From Desulfosediminicola ganghwensis (GTDB taxonomy: Bacteria > Desulfobacterota > Desulfobulbia > Desulfobulbales > Desulfocapsaceae), in NCBI RefSeq assembly GCF_005116675.2, contig NZ_CP050699.1, forward strand, positions 1,325,001-1,389,000: a DNA stretch of 64,000 nucleotides, read 5' to 3'. Every line of letters begins with the position of its first letter. Position 1 is the stretch's first letter. A program made the position numbers and the translations under genes. Under the pieces are notes generated by a model that saw only the letters and a program-made list of their open reading frames with translations, was not told the origin of the DNA and did not search any database. Of the stretch, positions 35,168 through 43,038 are shown in pieces.

Positions 35168-35598
35168 TGCTGTACTTCTCCTTTGTTAATCAGGTTATTG
35201 CTGACCAGGATCAGCGACCAGTGTTCACAAATACAGTGCTAAGCACAATTTGACAATAACAGAATGGCACATTGTGGCGGGTGGTTAGCGTGTGTTCCCC
35301 AAAAAGGATATTGTGCTGTTTACAGGCAGGTGGCGATTAGATGGCGAAGGGGAGCTCGGAGTGCTGACCTGAAAAATGTATATGGAAAGTGGTGAATAGC
35401 CGTCTGAAAAGAAAATATTCTGCAGGATTGCTTGGGGATTGAAAGCCCAGGCCAGGCAGCCCAGGTTCAACTATACGCTTGAGGGGGCTGGGAGGGAATT
35501 TAGGTGAATCCCGTGTGGGTTGCAAAAAAAGAATGAGATCGTTCAGGGATTCGATGGCAAATACCTACAGAATGTCCTGTCAGGCATGGCAAGAAACA

Positions 35599-35630
35599 GC
35601 GCCCGAAAATGTGCCAAACATTCCGGGCGC
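35599..35630 (-). terminator. Terminator after the Hsp20 genes
   Basis: GCGCCCGAAAATGT and ACATTCCGGGCGC pair with one mismatch. The minus strand continues TGTTTCTTG. It lies just past the second Hsp20 gene and ends that transcript. Confidence 0.7.
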
Positions 35631-35645
35631 CGGTATCCATAACTG

Positions 35646-36032
35646 TCAGGCGGAACGGATTTCTATAACCTTGGGCTTTGCTGCTTCAGCCTTAGGCAGG
35701 TAGAGTTTGAGTACACCATCCTTCAGCTCCGCATTGACTTTGGGTACGTCAATTGACTGCGGGACGGAAAATACCCTTTTGTACTCGACGCTATCGAACT
35801 CTTTCCAGATCTCTGATCCGGAGGTGTCCAGTTTCCGGACTCCGCTGATCTCAAGCCTGCCATTATCAACATGCACGCTAATCTGTTCTTTGGCTACACC
35901 AGGCATATCGGCATGTAATAGGATCTGATCGTCATTTTCAAAGATATCAACCAGCGGGGCTATTACCGGCAGCTCTTTGGTGCGTTCCGGCATGCTTTCC
36001 TCTTTCAGAATCATTTCTTTTCTATCGCTCAT
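35646..36032 (-). CDS. Hsp20 small heat-shock protein (second of two)
   Basis: 128 residues with an alpha-crystallin domain: LVDIFENDDQILLHADMPGV at the start, then SVHVDNGRLEISGVR, the FSVPQSIDVPKVNAEL strand and KDGVLKLYLPKAE. The final IEI-type tail (KVIEIRSA) carries the I-x-I motif that drives assembly into large oligomers. It holds unfolded proteins without ATP. GGAGGG precedes the ATG. It lies 45 bases after another Hsp20 gene; pairs of this kind often form mixed oligomers. Confidence 0.93.
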   Translation of the reverse strand: MSDRKEMILKEESMPERTKELPVIAPLVDIFENDDQILLHADMPGVAKEQISVHVDNGRLEISGVRKLDTSGSEIWKEFDSVEYKRVFSVPQSIDVPKVNAELKDGVLKLYLPKAEAAKPKVIEIRSA

Positions 36033-36077
36033 GACTGTCCCTCCATTGAAGTTGTAAATGCACTTATGGAAGATCTA

Positions 36078-36524
36078 TCATTTAATGGTGATTTGCTTGA
36101 GTTTGGCAGCTTCAGCCTTTGGCAGACTCAGGGTCAGGATGCCTTCTTTCAGCACCGCTTCAACCCGCTCCGCATCAACCTCCATTGGGAGAGTGAAACT
36201 GCGGGTAAACGAGGATGTCCCACGCTCCAGTCGATGCGCTTTGTATCCTTTCGGTAATTCGGCCTTTTTTTCGCCACTGATCTCGACATAGTTTCCCTGG
36301 ATGCGAAGGGTGATATCCTCCTTTAAAATGCCGGGAAGTTCAACAGCGAGCTTCAGGTGCCCACCCGTGTCAGAGAGGTTTGTGAGCGGACCGCCCTCAA
36401 ACGGCCTCCAGTCAAAATCCTTGTCATACGATCTGTCAAAATCCGAAAAGAGCCGGTTCATACGATTGCGGAACAGATCCATGGCGCCAAGCATACGGTC
36501 AAAGTCACTCGCTCGAGTCCACAT
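36078..36524 (-). CDS. Hsp20 small heat-shock protein (first of two)
   Basis: 148 residues. A longer N-terminal arm (FDRMLGAMDLFRNRMNRLFS) typical of bacterial class A Hsp20 is followed by the crystallin domain with GHLKLAVELPGILKEDITLR, YVEISGEK, TSSFTRSFTLPMEVDAERVE and EGILTLSLPKAEAAK. The C-terminal ITIK gives the I-x-I assembly motif. AGGAGG precedes the ATG. A short inverted repeat TTTCTGAAGTCAGAAA sits just upstream. Confidence 0.93.
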   Translation of the reverse strand: MWTRASDFDRMLGAMDLFRNRMNRLFSDFDRSYDKDFDWRPFEGGPLTNLSDTGGHLKLAVELPGILKEDITLRIQGNYVEISGEKKAELPKGYKAHRLERGTSSFTRSFTLPMEVDAERVEAVLKEGILTLSLPKAEAAKLKQITIK

Positions 36525-37018
36525 AACATTCCTCCTTTTCTGAAGTCAGAAATATGTCGTATGTGCACAAAAATGCGGAGAAAAGTTGTTGTTTTATGTG
36601 CTCTCTCCTGTGTTTCTCAGAAATTATGAACGATTGTAATGTCTGTCAATATAGCTACCGGCGTCACGGATGTATTTTCAATTTTCATCCCGATCATTAT
36701 AAATATTGGCAGAGTAATATTCGGCTCATACCGAGGCTTGGCAGAGTATTCTTGATGCATAAAATATTAAAAAGGCAGGAGAGGGACGAGTTGATATTCG
36801 CTGATTATGCCGGCATGCTCTCCGCTTGTTAAACATTCATGTTTTCAGAGGGGGGGGATCGAGCTGCCGGGCTGAAGCAGAATATTTTGAAGATTACTGA
36901 TACCATGAAAAAAGGAAATGTCGTGGAGGATTGGTAATCCTTCCCCAAGAGGCTCAGCAAGCCAGGAGGAAAACAGGCCGTAAACAGCTTATGAGAAGTA
37001 ACAGCAGGAGGATCTGAA
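36525..37018. other. Divergent intergenic region between Hsp20 and DnaJ-like genes
   Basis: 494 bases. Heat-shock promoters for both sides are expected but no clear heat-shock sigma-factor motif could be fixed. An open frame at 36554-36832 has no protein-like features. Confidence 0.4.
36537..36552. promoter_or_regulatory. Inverted repeat upstream of the Hsp20 pair
   Basis: TTTCTGA-AG-TCAGAAA, seven-base arms, directly in front of the ribosome site of the first Hsp20 gene. It could be an operator or a thermosensitive stem in the mRNA leader. No CIRCE element was seen. Confidence 0.4.
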
Positions 37019-37711
37019 ATGCCTAAAAATTATTATATTATTCTTGGCGTCCCAGAGGATTCAACTCAAGCAGATATCAAAAATGCCTATCGCAAACTCG
37101 CAAAAGAATTTCATCCTGATCACCACGGGAACAACCAGTCCCGATTCCAGATAATACATGAGGCGTACAGGGTCCTGAGTGACCCCACCTTGCGCCGTAA
37201 TTATGATAAGATACTTAAGGGCAGGATTCAGGTTGAACAGCATCGGCGCGCTGGATCTTCGTCACTGGGCAAAGATGATATGGTTGAGCCCCTGATTCCG
37301 GAAGAGCGGACTGCCGAGAGTACGATAAGAGCCGTGGACAGATCTATACACCACTATGGCTTTCTCTTTGACAGCCTGTTTGACAGGATGCTGACAGATT
37401 TCACCGAATCGACCATGGCAGAGGGTGTTCGCCTGAAGAGTATGACCGTCGAAGTCCTTCTCACCAGAGAACAGGCTGCCAAAGGTGGTAATGTTCATAT
37501 CAGGGTTCCTGTCCGTTTGCGCTGCCCAAGTTGCCGGAGTCAAACCGGGACCGGTTTTCACAACTGCTGGCGCTGCAGTGGAGCGGGATATCTGACGGGG
37601 GAGAAAACTGTTCTGGTCAATTACCCGGCAGGATTGCAGTCTCAGCATACCATGTACATCTCAATTGGCCCTGATGGGCGCAGGCTGGAGGTGATTTTTT
37701 CCATCCAGTAA
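37019..37711 (+). CDS. DnaJ-like co-chaperone with shortened zinc region
   Basis: 230 residues. An N-terminal J domain (YYIILGVPEDSTQADIKNAY, HPD motif in FHPDHHG, then HEAYRVLSDPTLRRNYD) is intact and should stimulate a DnaK-type ATPase. After a central linker, only two CxxC pairs (CPSCRSQTG, CWRCSGAG) and one C-terminal beta region remain, where full DnaJ has four CxxC pairs. GGAGG lies seven bases before the ATG. Divergent from the Hsp20 pair, it probably works with them in stress response. Confidence 0.88.
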   Translation: MPKNYYIILGVPEDSTQADIKNAYRKLAKEFHPDHHGNNQSRFQIIHEAYRVLSDPTLRRNYDKILKGRIQVEQHRRAGSSSLGKDDMVEPLIPEERTAESTIRAVDRSIHHYGFLFDSLFDRMLTDFTESTMAEGVRLKSMTVEVLLTREQAAKGGNVHIRVPVRLRCPSCRSQTGTGFHNCWRCSGAGYLTGEKTVLVNYPAGLQSQHTMYISIGPDGRRLEVIFSIQ

Positions 37712-37994
37712 TATCCTGCTCTCAGGTAAACCGTGTACGTTTGATAGTTTTTGCAGTTTCTCCGGGCTCTGGCAATTCCAAAACTGCATTTCCGGCTTAC
37801 TCCGCTCTTTCGCTTCTTTTCAGAATAACTATCGAGAATTCAATTGATTGCATCGATATCTATTTGAATTTCCTATTTGACAAATCGCCCAGTCTAATGC
37901 AGTTTGCTGGCTGGCGAAGTTCTGTATGAATACTCCATCATTTTGGGGCAGACGGCGTTATCATGCCGGTAAGGCGAGAGGAGAGAAGCTGTAA

Positions 37995-38765
37995 ATGGGT
38001 CAACATTTTGCAGGAATAGATATTGGTTCACGGACCATCGAACTGGTGATAGTCGATAAGGCCGGCACCATAATTGAGAACTTCCAGCGGGACACCGGTT
38101 ACAACCCCATGAGTGAAGTGGATAGCCTGTTGTCGCAGGTGTCCTATGATGCGATCATGGCCACCGGGTATGGGCGAAATTTGTTTGAACTATCAATCGA
38201 AGCCCGGACAGTAACCGAAATCAAGGCGCATGCACGAGGCGCAATGGCCACTTTCCCTGGAGTCCGGACGGTGCTGGATATTGGCGGTCAGGACAGTAAA
38301 GTCATCTCTCTGTCTGAGACAGGACGAGTGAGCAGGTTTGAGATGAATGACAGATGTGCGGCGGGAACCGGGAAATTTTTGGAGATCATGGCCAAATCTC
38401 TGGGATACCGCATAGAGGATTTCGGAAACGAGGCCCTGGCTGCAAAAAAAGATATCACAATCTCTTCCATGTGTACGGTGTTTGCCGAAAGTGAAGTAAC
38501 CAGCCTCATAGGCCGGGGCGAAGATTGCAGGGAGATAGCCTTGGGCTTGCACGACAGCGTGGTGCGGCGAGTCAGTGGCATGATTCGAAGAGTCTCGGCA
38601 ACAGATGCGGGAGAGCTGGTCTTTACCGGCGGTGTGGCCAGGAACCCGTGCATCAGGATGTTGCTTGAGAGAACCCTTGACAGGGAAATACAGGTAGCTG
38701 AAGACCCGCAATTAATTGGCGCCTACGGCGCGGCTTTGCTGGCGCTGGAGAGTGCGCTCCAGTAA
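37995..38765 (+). CDS. ATP-dependent activator of a double-cubane/2-hydroxyacyl-CoA dehydratase-type enzyme (YjiL-like)
   Basis: 256 residues of the BadF/HgdC ASKHA ATPase family: GIDIGSRTIELVIVD, VLDIGGQDSK and GGVARNP surround the nucleotide, and C121 (RCAAGTGKFLE) and C160 (SSMCTVFAESEV) would hold the shared iron-sulfur cluster of the homodimer. These activators use ATP to push an electron to very low potential into a partner. The length almost equals E. coli YjiL. The partner follows 42 bases downstream as a single subunit, which points to the double-cubane cluster protein type rather than a two-subunit dehydratase. Confidence 0.88.
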   Translation: MGQHFAGIDIGSRTIELVIVDKAGTIIENFQRDTGYNPMSEVDSLLSQVSYDAIMATGYGRNLFELSIEARTVTEIKAHARGAMATFPGVRTVLDIGGQDSKVISLSETGRVSRFEMNDRCAAGTGKFLEIMAKSLGYRIEDFGNEALAAKKDITISSMCTVFAESEVTSLIGRGEDCREIALGLHDSVVRRVSGMIRRVSATDAGELVFTGGVARNPCIRMLLERTLDREIQVAEDPQLIGAYGAALLALESALQ

Positions 38766-38807
38766 CAGGTTCAGGGAATTGAATATATATTATTAAGGAG
38801 AACGTAG

Positions 38808-39968
38808 ATGGAAGAGATGATTCCGCTGTTTGAGGATGAATATGCAGGTCAACCGGCTCCAAAGAGAGTGTTGGCATATATGCAGAAAAAGCAGGAGAAC
38901 GACCAACCCATCGTCGGCACCTACTGTGCGTACGCTCCGATCGAGATAATGCAGGCCATGGGGCTTACGCCGGCTATTCTCTGCGCCTTTGCCAAAGCAA
39001 CAATTGCCAGCGCAGAGACTGTTTTGCCGGCGAATCTCTGTCCTTTGATCAAGTCGAGCTATGGCTTCATTCAGGAAGGAAGTTGCCCATTTTTCTCTAT
39101 GGCCGGTGCGGTTGTCGCTGAAACCACATGTGATGGCAAAAAGAAAATGTTTGAGCTGGCGGCAGAAGTTAAGCCGCTCCATGTGATGGATTTACCGCAG
39201 TTGCCGGACGAGGTTGAAGCCAAAGAGAATTGGACCAGAATGATTCGAAAACTGCAGGGTTTTCTGGAGGAGACGTTTAACCGCACGGCTACCGATCTGC
39301 AGATCGAAGAGAGCATTAAAAAGAGTAACAAACGAAATCAGCTGATGCGGAAAATCTTTGACTACGCAGCGATCCATCCGCCAGTTATCAATTGGCAGGA
39401 GATGTTTGATATCAGTTTTATGGCCCTGCCGTATGATGTTGATGATGCCGTTCCGGTACTGGAGGGGATTATCGAGCGGTTGGAACGGCGTGTAGCCGAA
39501 GGGGTTCACTACGGCAGCCAAAACTCACCAAGGGTACTGGTGACAGGCAGCCCGGTTGGTGGAGATGCTTTGAAAATCTACAAGATTATCGAGCAGTGTG
39601 GCGGCGTGGTTGTCACTCCGGATTGCTGTACCGGCCTCAAACTTTTTGCGAAGGACTTCGAAGAAGATATGGCGGACCCCGCCGAGGCGCTTGCGAAAAG
39701 GTATTTGCAGATTCCATGTTCCTGTATGACACCCAATGAGGGACGTCTGGAGGCGCTCAGTGAAATGATCGAACATTTCAAGCCTGACGCAGTGATCGAC
39801 TTTGTGCTCACCGCCTGTCATTCTTACAACGTCGAGTCCTATAAGGTCGGCCAGTATATCAGCGAGAAGCACGACATGCCGTTTTTGAAAATTGAGACAG
39901 ACTACTCCGATAATGATGAGGGCCAGATCCGTACCAAGGTCCAGGCTTTATTTGAGATAATCGACTGA
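38808..39968 (+). CDS. Double-cubane cluster protein / HgdB-like enzyme (YjiM-like)
   Basis: 386 residues of the 2-hydroxyacyl-CoA dehydratase HgdB family. Cysteines at 40 (GTYCAYAPIEI), 59, 78, 93 and 108, and later in TPDCCTGLK, QIPCSCMTP and LTACHSYN, are the candidates for cluster ligands. Dehydratases need two different subunits; here only one is encoded beside the activator, as in double-cubane proteins and E. coli YjiM (similar length). Such proteins carry an Fe8S9 cluster and can reduce small molecules such as acetylene when driven by the activator. The physiological substrate is unknown. A bidirectional terminator follows. Confidence 0.85.
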   Translation: MEEMIPLFEDEYAGQPAPKRVLAYMQKKQENDQPIVGTYCAYAPIEIMQAMGLTPAILCAFAKATIASAETVLPANLCPLIKSSYGFIQEGSCPFFSMAGAVVAETTCDGKKKMFELAAEVKPLHVMDLPQLPDEVEAKENWTRMIRKLQGFLEETFNRTATDLQIEESIKKSNKRNQLMRKIFDYAAIHPPVINWQEMFDISFMALPYDVDDAVPVLEGIIERLERRVAEGVHYGSQNSPRVLVTGSPVGGDALKIYKIIEQCGGVVVTPDCCTGLKLFAKDFEEDMADPAEALAKRYLQIPCSCMTPNEGRLEALSEMIEHFKPDAVIDFVLTACHSYNVESYKVGQYISEKHDMPFLKIETDYSDNDEGQIRTKVQALFEIID

Positions 39969-40017
39969 TCCCAATCGAGCTGAAAGGTGTTTTTTTGCCA
40001 GGAGCCTGTCGGACCCC

Positions 40018-40050
40018 AGCCCGCAATCGATGATTCGATTGCGGGCTTTT
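40018..40050. terminator. Bidirectional terminator after the double-cubane protein gene
   Basis: AGCCCGCAATCGA and TCGATTGCGGGCT form a perfect stem followed by TTTT on the plus strand. It lies between the convergent ends of 39968 (plus) and 40050 (minus) and can serve both. Confidence 0.85.
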
Positions 40051-40973
40051 CAATTTGTGAGCGCATCAAGATCAAGCGGGGTTCCCCGTGACGGGTCCAG
40101 CTCCAGCCAACGGGCGTTTTCCTTACACTTGCTGACACAGACCCCGCATCCCAGGCAGCGTTCTTCATCAATCACGATACGGCCATCTTCGAGTGAAAGT
40201 GCGCCGAACTGGCAAAATCTGACACAGACTCCACAACCGGTGCAGAGACTCTGGTCGGCCTTGCAAACGTAACCGGAGGAGGCCAGCATGGGAGTACCTC
40301 TCTGCCAGGCTTGCAAGGCGCCGCAACAACAACCGCAGCAGTTACAGATTGCATAGAAACGGCCAAACAGGTCAGACTTGAAAAATGCATGGTGAACATG
40401 ACCGCGCCTGTGTTCAGCCTCTGAAATTTCCACTGCTTCTTCAACACTGATTTTTCTGCTCTTGTCAGGATGGTGCTCAAGTACAAAGCTGGTGAAGACT
40501 TCTCCGGCAATGATACAGACATCAACAGGTTTACAGTGCTTTTGACGGACCAGGCGGCAAGGGCAGTCGAGCACTGCCAGGTGCAACGGGTTTTCGAGAA
40601 TTATTGAGCGGGCAAGTTTGTAGGGGATGACCTGTTCCAGATCCTGGATGTCGATTTTTTTGTTTAAAGTGACGATTTTTTTTGCCTCGTCAAGGCAGAT
40701 GACTTTGCCGTGGTAGGTGTCGGCAAAAGTGACGGGTTCATTGTCTGCAGTGGATTTGTTGGAAGGGTTGAATATTTTGAAGAGAAAGCTGGTCAGCGTC
40801 GGAAACCTGCGGGTAAAGCTATGTTCCCGGGTGCCAAAGCCTATGTAATGGTAGATCCAGCGCCCGTAAATATAACCATTTAACAGGTTCTTTAAGGAAA
40901 AATTCATGGTGCGACGTCCCACCCGGAAAAACCTTCTGGTGGAAGGTAAGAGAAAAAAAACGGATTTTTTCAT
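40050..40973 (-). CDS. Cysteine-rich 4Fe-4S ferredoxin-type protein
   Basis: 307 residues. The C-terminal 60 residues hold two classic cluster motifs, CTGCGVCVRFCQFGAL and CLGCGVCVSKCKENA. Ahead of them is an unusual run of cysteines (CNCCGCCCG) and further upstream DCPCRLVRQKHC and DVCIIAG, which may bind another cluster. It looks like an electron carrier domain attached to a cluster- or metal-binding domain. No clear signal peptide is seen; the actual start may be M23 (MNFSLKN). It is convergent with the double-cubane gene, so a link with low-potential electron supply is possible but unproven. Confidence 0.8.
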   Translation of the reverse strand: MKKSVFFLLPSTRRFFRVGRRTMNFSLKNLLNGYIYGRWIYHYIGFGTREHSFTRRFPTLTSFLFKIFNPSNKSTADNEPVTFADTYHGKVICLDEAKKIVTLNKKIDIQDLEQVIPYKLARSIILENPLHLAVLDCPCRLVRQKHCKPVDVCIIAGEVFTSFVLEHHPDKSRKISVEEAVEISEAEHRRGHVHHAFFKSDLFGRFYAICNCCGCCCGALQAWQRGTPMLASSGYVCKADQSLCTGCGVCVRFCQFGALSLEDGRIVIDEERCLGCGVCVSKCKENARWLELDPSRGTPLDLDALTN

Positions 40974-41393
40974 GGTCAGCCCGCAGGTAATAGTGATCTT
41001 TTTTTTAGTATACCTTGGTAATTGCGCGATATCAAAATGTCGGATGGCTGGTTAAGTCCCCGATAATCTCCTTGAGGTGAGCGAGAAAGAAACGTACTGC
41101 TTTTGTTGATCATTGCTGTGTTTACCGACCCCTGGGAAGTGTGTTCTGTGGCCATAATGACCAGGGCTGAGAATCTGATGCTGAATGTTGTGGTTTTTAT
41201 CTGAAATATCGGTAGAAAAAATTGTGCAATGAAGTGCGAATTCGTCTATCTTTGGTTTGACGCCTAACTATTATAGAGATCGTGTTTGTGACCATCTCTT
41301 TGAATCTCACTGGAAGTCATAGTACAGTTGTGTAAGCGCAATATGCCCGTACTTTGGAGTCGTGTAAGGTTCAATTTTATCTGAGTTGAAGCC
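40974..41393. other. Intergenic region, nothing recognised
   Basis: 420 bases between the divergent ferredoxin-type and exported-protein genes. No supported feature. Confidence 0.4.
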
Positions 41394-41876
41394 ATGAAAA
41401 GAACACAATCGCTATGGTGGTTGCCGGTACATCTTCTGCTTGATTTTTCTCTTGTCGGACAGGCTGTCTCGGCAGAGCCTGCCCAAAAGGATCTGAGCGC
41501 ATCAGTTAAGGTGAACCAGGCAGGGTATCTGGTTGACGGCAAAGGTTACGATATCGTCTATCCCGCCCAGGCTGGTTTGCTTGAGATAGAAGATCTGGGA
41601 CGGGGAAGAATTGTTGCCCAGCTCAAAGCAGTACAGCCGAATGAACCGCTTCGTCTGCCCGAACTGGACACCGGGTGGTTTTGCCTGATGGGCGAGGATC
41701 AGGTCTCGGTTCCGATCAGGGCGACTGATGACGTTCTTACATCTCCTTTGCAATTGACTACAGCGGAGCAGCAATTGGCCTGGCTGCGACCCTGGAACAC
41801 GCCACCTTTGGTGCCCATTCAGCCAAGAAGAGCAGTAAGGCCCGGGATGATAACAAGGGTTGACTCCGGCAAATGA
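41394..41876 (+). CDS. Exported protein of unknown function
   Basis: 160 residues with a signal peptide ending AVSA. The mature part begins with VKVNQAGYLVDGKGYDIVYP, which faintly recalls the immunoglobulin-like N-terminal strand of some glycosidases, and ends in a proline-rich, basic stretch (TPPLVPIQPRRAVRPGM). No catalytic motif is visible and the ribosome site is weak. I do not recognise the family. Confidence 0.6.
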   Translation: MKRTQSLWWLPVHLLLDFSLVGQAVSAEPAQKDLSASVKVNQAGYLVDGKGYDIVYPAQAGLLEIEDLGRGRIVAQLKAVQPNEPLRLPELDTGWFCLMGEDQVSVPIRATDDVLTSPLQLTTAEQQLAWLRPWNTPPLVPIQPRRAVRPGMITRVDSGK

Positions 41877-42181
41877 TGCCAGTTGAAGATGTGCTGCCTT
41901 TTCGGTTTGATTTATACTCTGTACTTCGTTTTTTACAGTCGCTTTGACCAGGGCAAGATAGGTGTTGTAAATAAAATTAGGACATGCTAACAGTGTTTGA
42001 TATTCCATAGGTGAGGCTGGTCAACCCCTGATGATCTCCGCTCTTTGAGGCCGATTTGAACGGTGGGGGCGGCGATGGTACAGAGTGATGCAAATATTGA
42101 TAATGATTGAGTTGGTATAGAATTATGAGGCAACAACAGCAGTGAGGGGATTGGGGGCCGGAGACAGAGGCCGGAGGAACA
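41877..42181. other. Intergenic region, nothing recognised
   Basis: 305 bases between two plus-strand unknown genes; no hairpin or promoter could be supported. Confidence 0.4.
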
Positions 42182-42508
42182 ATGAATATCCGTGTGCGGG
42201 GTAGATTCAGTTCAGTTATGGCGATGGACTTGAGCGCGTTTATGAAGAACACCTATCCGGGACAAGGCTATATCATCATCGATACCGAGGAGATCGAGGC
42301 TATTGAGATAAAGGCGGCCCAACTCTTTGTAAAATGCCAGGATGTGCTTGGGCTGCCTGTGGAGAAGATATTTTATACCGGGCGAAGCGCTTTGCAGATA
42401 AGCGGTCGTGAGGAAGCGGTAATGCATAAGCCACTTCCAGGAGGAGATGGAAAGATTGTCTCCGGTAACTATGAGAAATTCCTCGATGTCAGGGGCATGA
42501 TTCACTGA
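42182..42508 (+). CDS. Small cytoplasmic protein of unknown function
   Basis: 108 residues, no signal or membrane segment. GGAGGAAC sits right ahead of the ATG, so translation is likely. Features: an acidic middle (IIDTEEIEAIEIKAAQLFVK) and VEKIFYTGRSALQISGREE. Not recognised. It lies about 120 bases upstream of the DsrD-like gene on the same strand and may belong to the same transcript. Confidence 0.6.
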   Translation: MNIRVRGRFSSVMAMDLSAFMKNTYPGQGYIIIDTEEIEAIEIKAAQLFVKCQDVLGLPVEKIFYTGRSALQISGREEAVMHKPLPGGDGKIVSGNYEKFLDVRGMIH

Positions 42509-42626
42509 TGAGTGGGGCGGGGGTGTGATTTGATCTGCTGAACAGAGCGGAAACGAGAATCCGCTGGTAGCATTTAATTTCAATTGGTTATCAGCTTACT
42601 GGGAACCCTAAAAAATGGAGAAACAA

Positions 42627-42857
42627 ATGGCACTATCCGTGGAAGAGTTGAAAGATGCGATTGAGAAAAAAGCAACGACTTCTCCCAAACCGCAACTGTA
42701 CATCAAGGATTTTTATAAATGTGACCCGGACGCCAAGCCACGAGTCATAAAGAACGTGGCAAATGAAATGGTGCGTGAGGGTCGACTGGTGTTCTGGTCA
42801 TCAGGCTCGACCACCATGTACGGTATCCCATCGAGAATCCAAAGAGAAGAGGGTTAG
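42627..42857 (+). CDS. dsrD: DsrD-like protein, encoded away from dsrAB
   Basis: 76 residues with a winged-helix fold signature. The ending REGRLVFWSSGSTTMYGIP closely matches the conserved WSSGSTTMYG block of DsrD, and YIKDFYKCDPDAKPRVIKNV fits the preceding helices. DsrD binds dissimilatory sulfite reductase and stimulates it in sulfate reducers, and is normally encoded just after dsrAB. No dsrA or dsrB is nearby, so this is an orphan or second copy. The ATG at 42627 has GGAG seven bases upstream; one four codons earlier lacks a ribosome site. It might act on sulfite reductase or have a different partner. Confidence 0.85.
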   Translation: MALSVEELKDAIEKKATTSPKPQLYIKDFYKCDPDAKPRVIKNVANEMVREGRLVFWSSGSTTMYGIPSRIQREEG

Positions 42858-43038
42858 GCAGTGAGTGAGGCAACTAGCGCCGGAGCAGTTGAGAGGTTCG
42901 ACGCTTGTTGCCGCGCATTTTTTGCCAACTGATAAAACCTGCGGAGTAAGGGCCAGGCAGCCTGATGTTCGCTCAATGTAGTCCGATAGATACTAAACAG
43001 GGTAGTAACAAGACCAACACATTCACGGAGGCGACTCT

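Noticed and set aside
36554-36832. 92-codon open frame in the Hsp20-DnaJ intergenic region
   Set aside because: Cysteine-rich but without domain, ribosome site or neighbour support.
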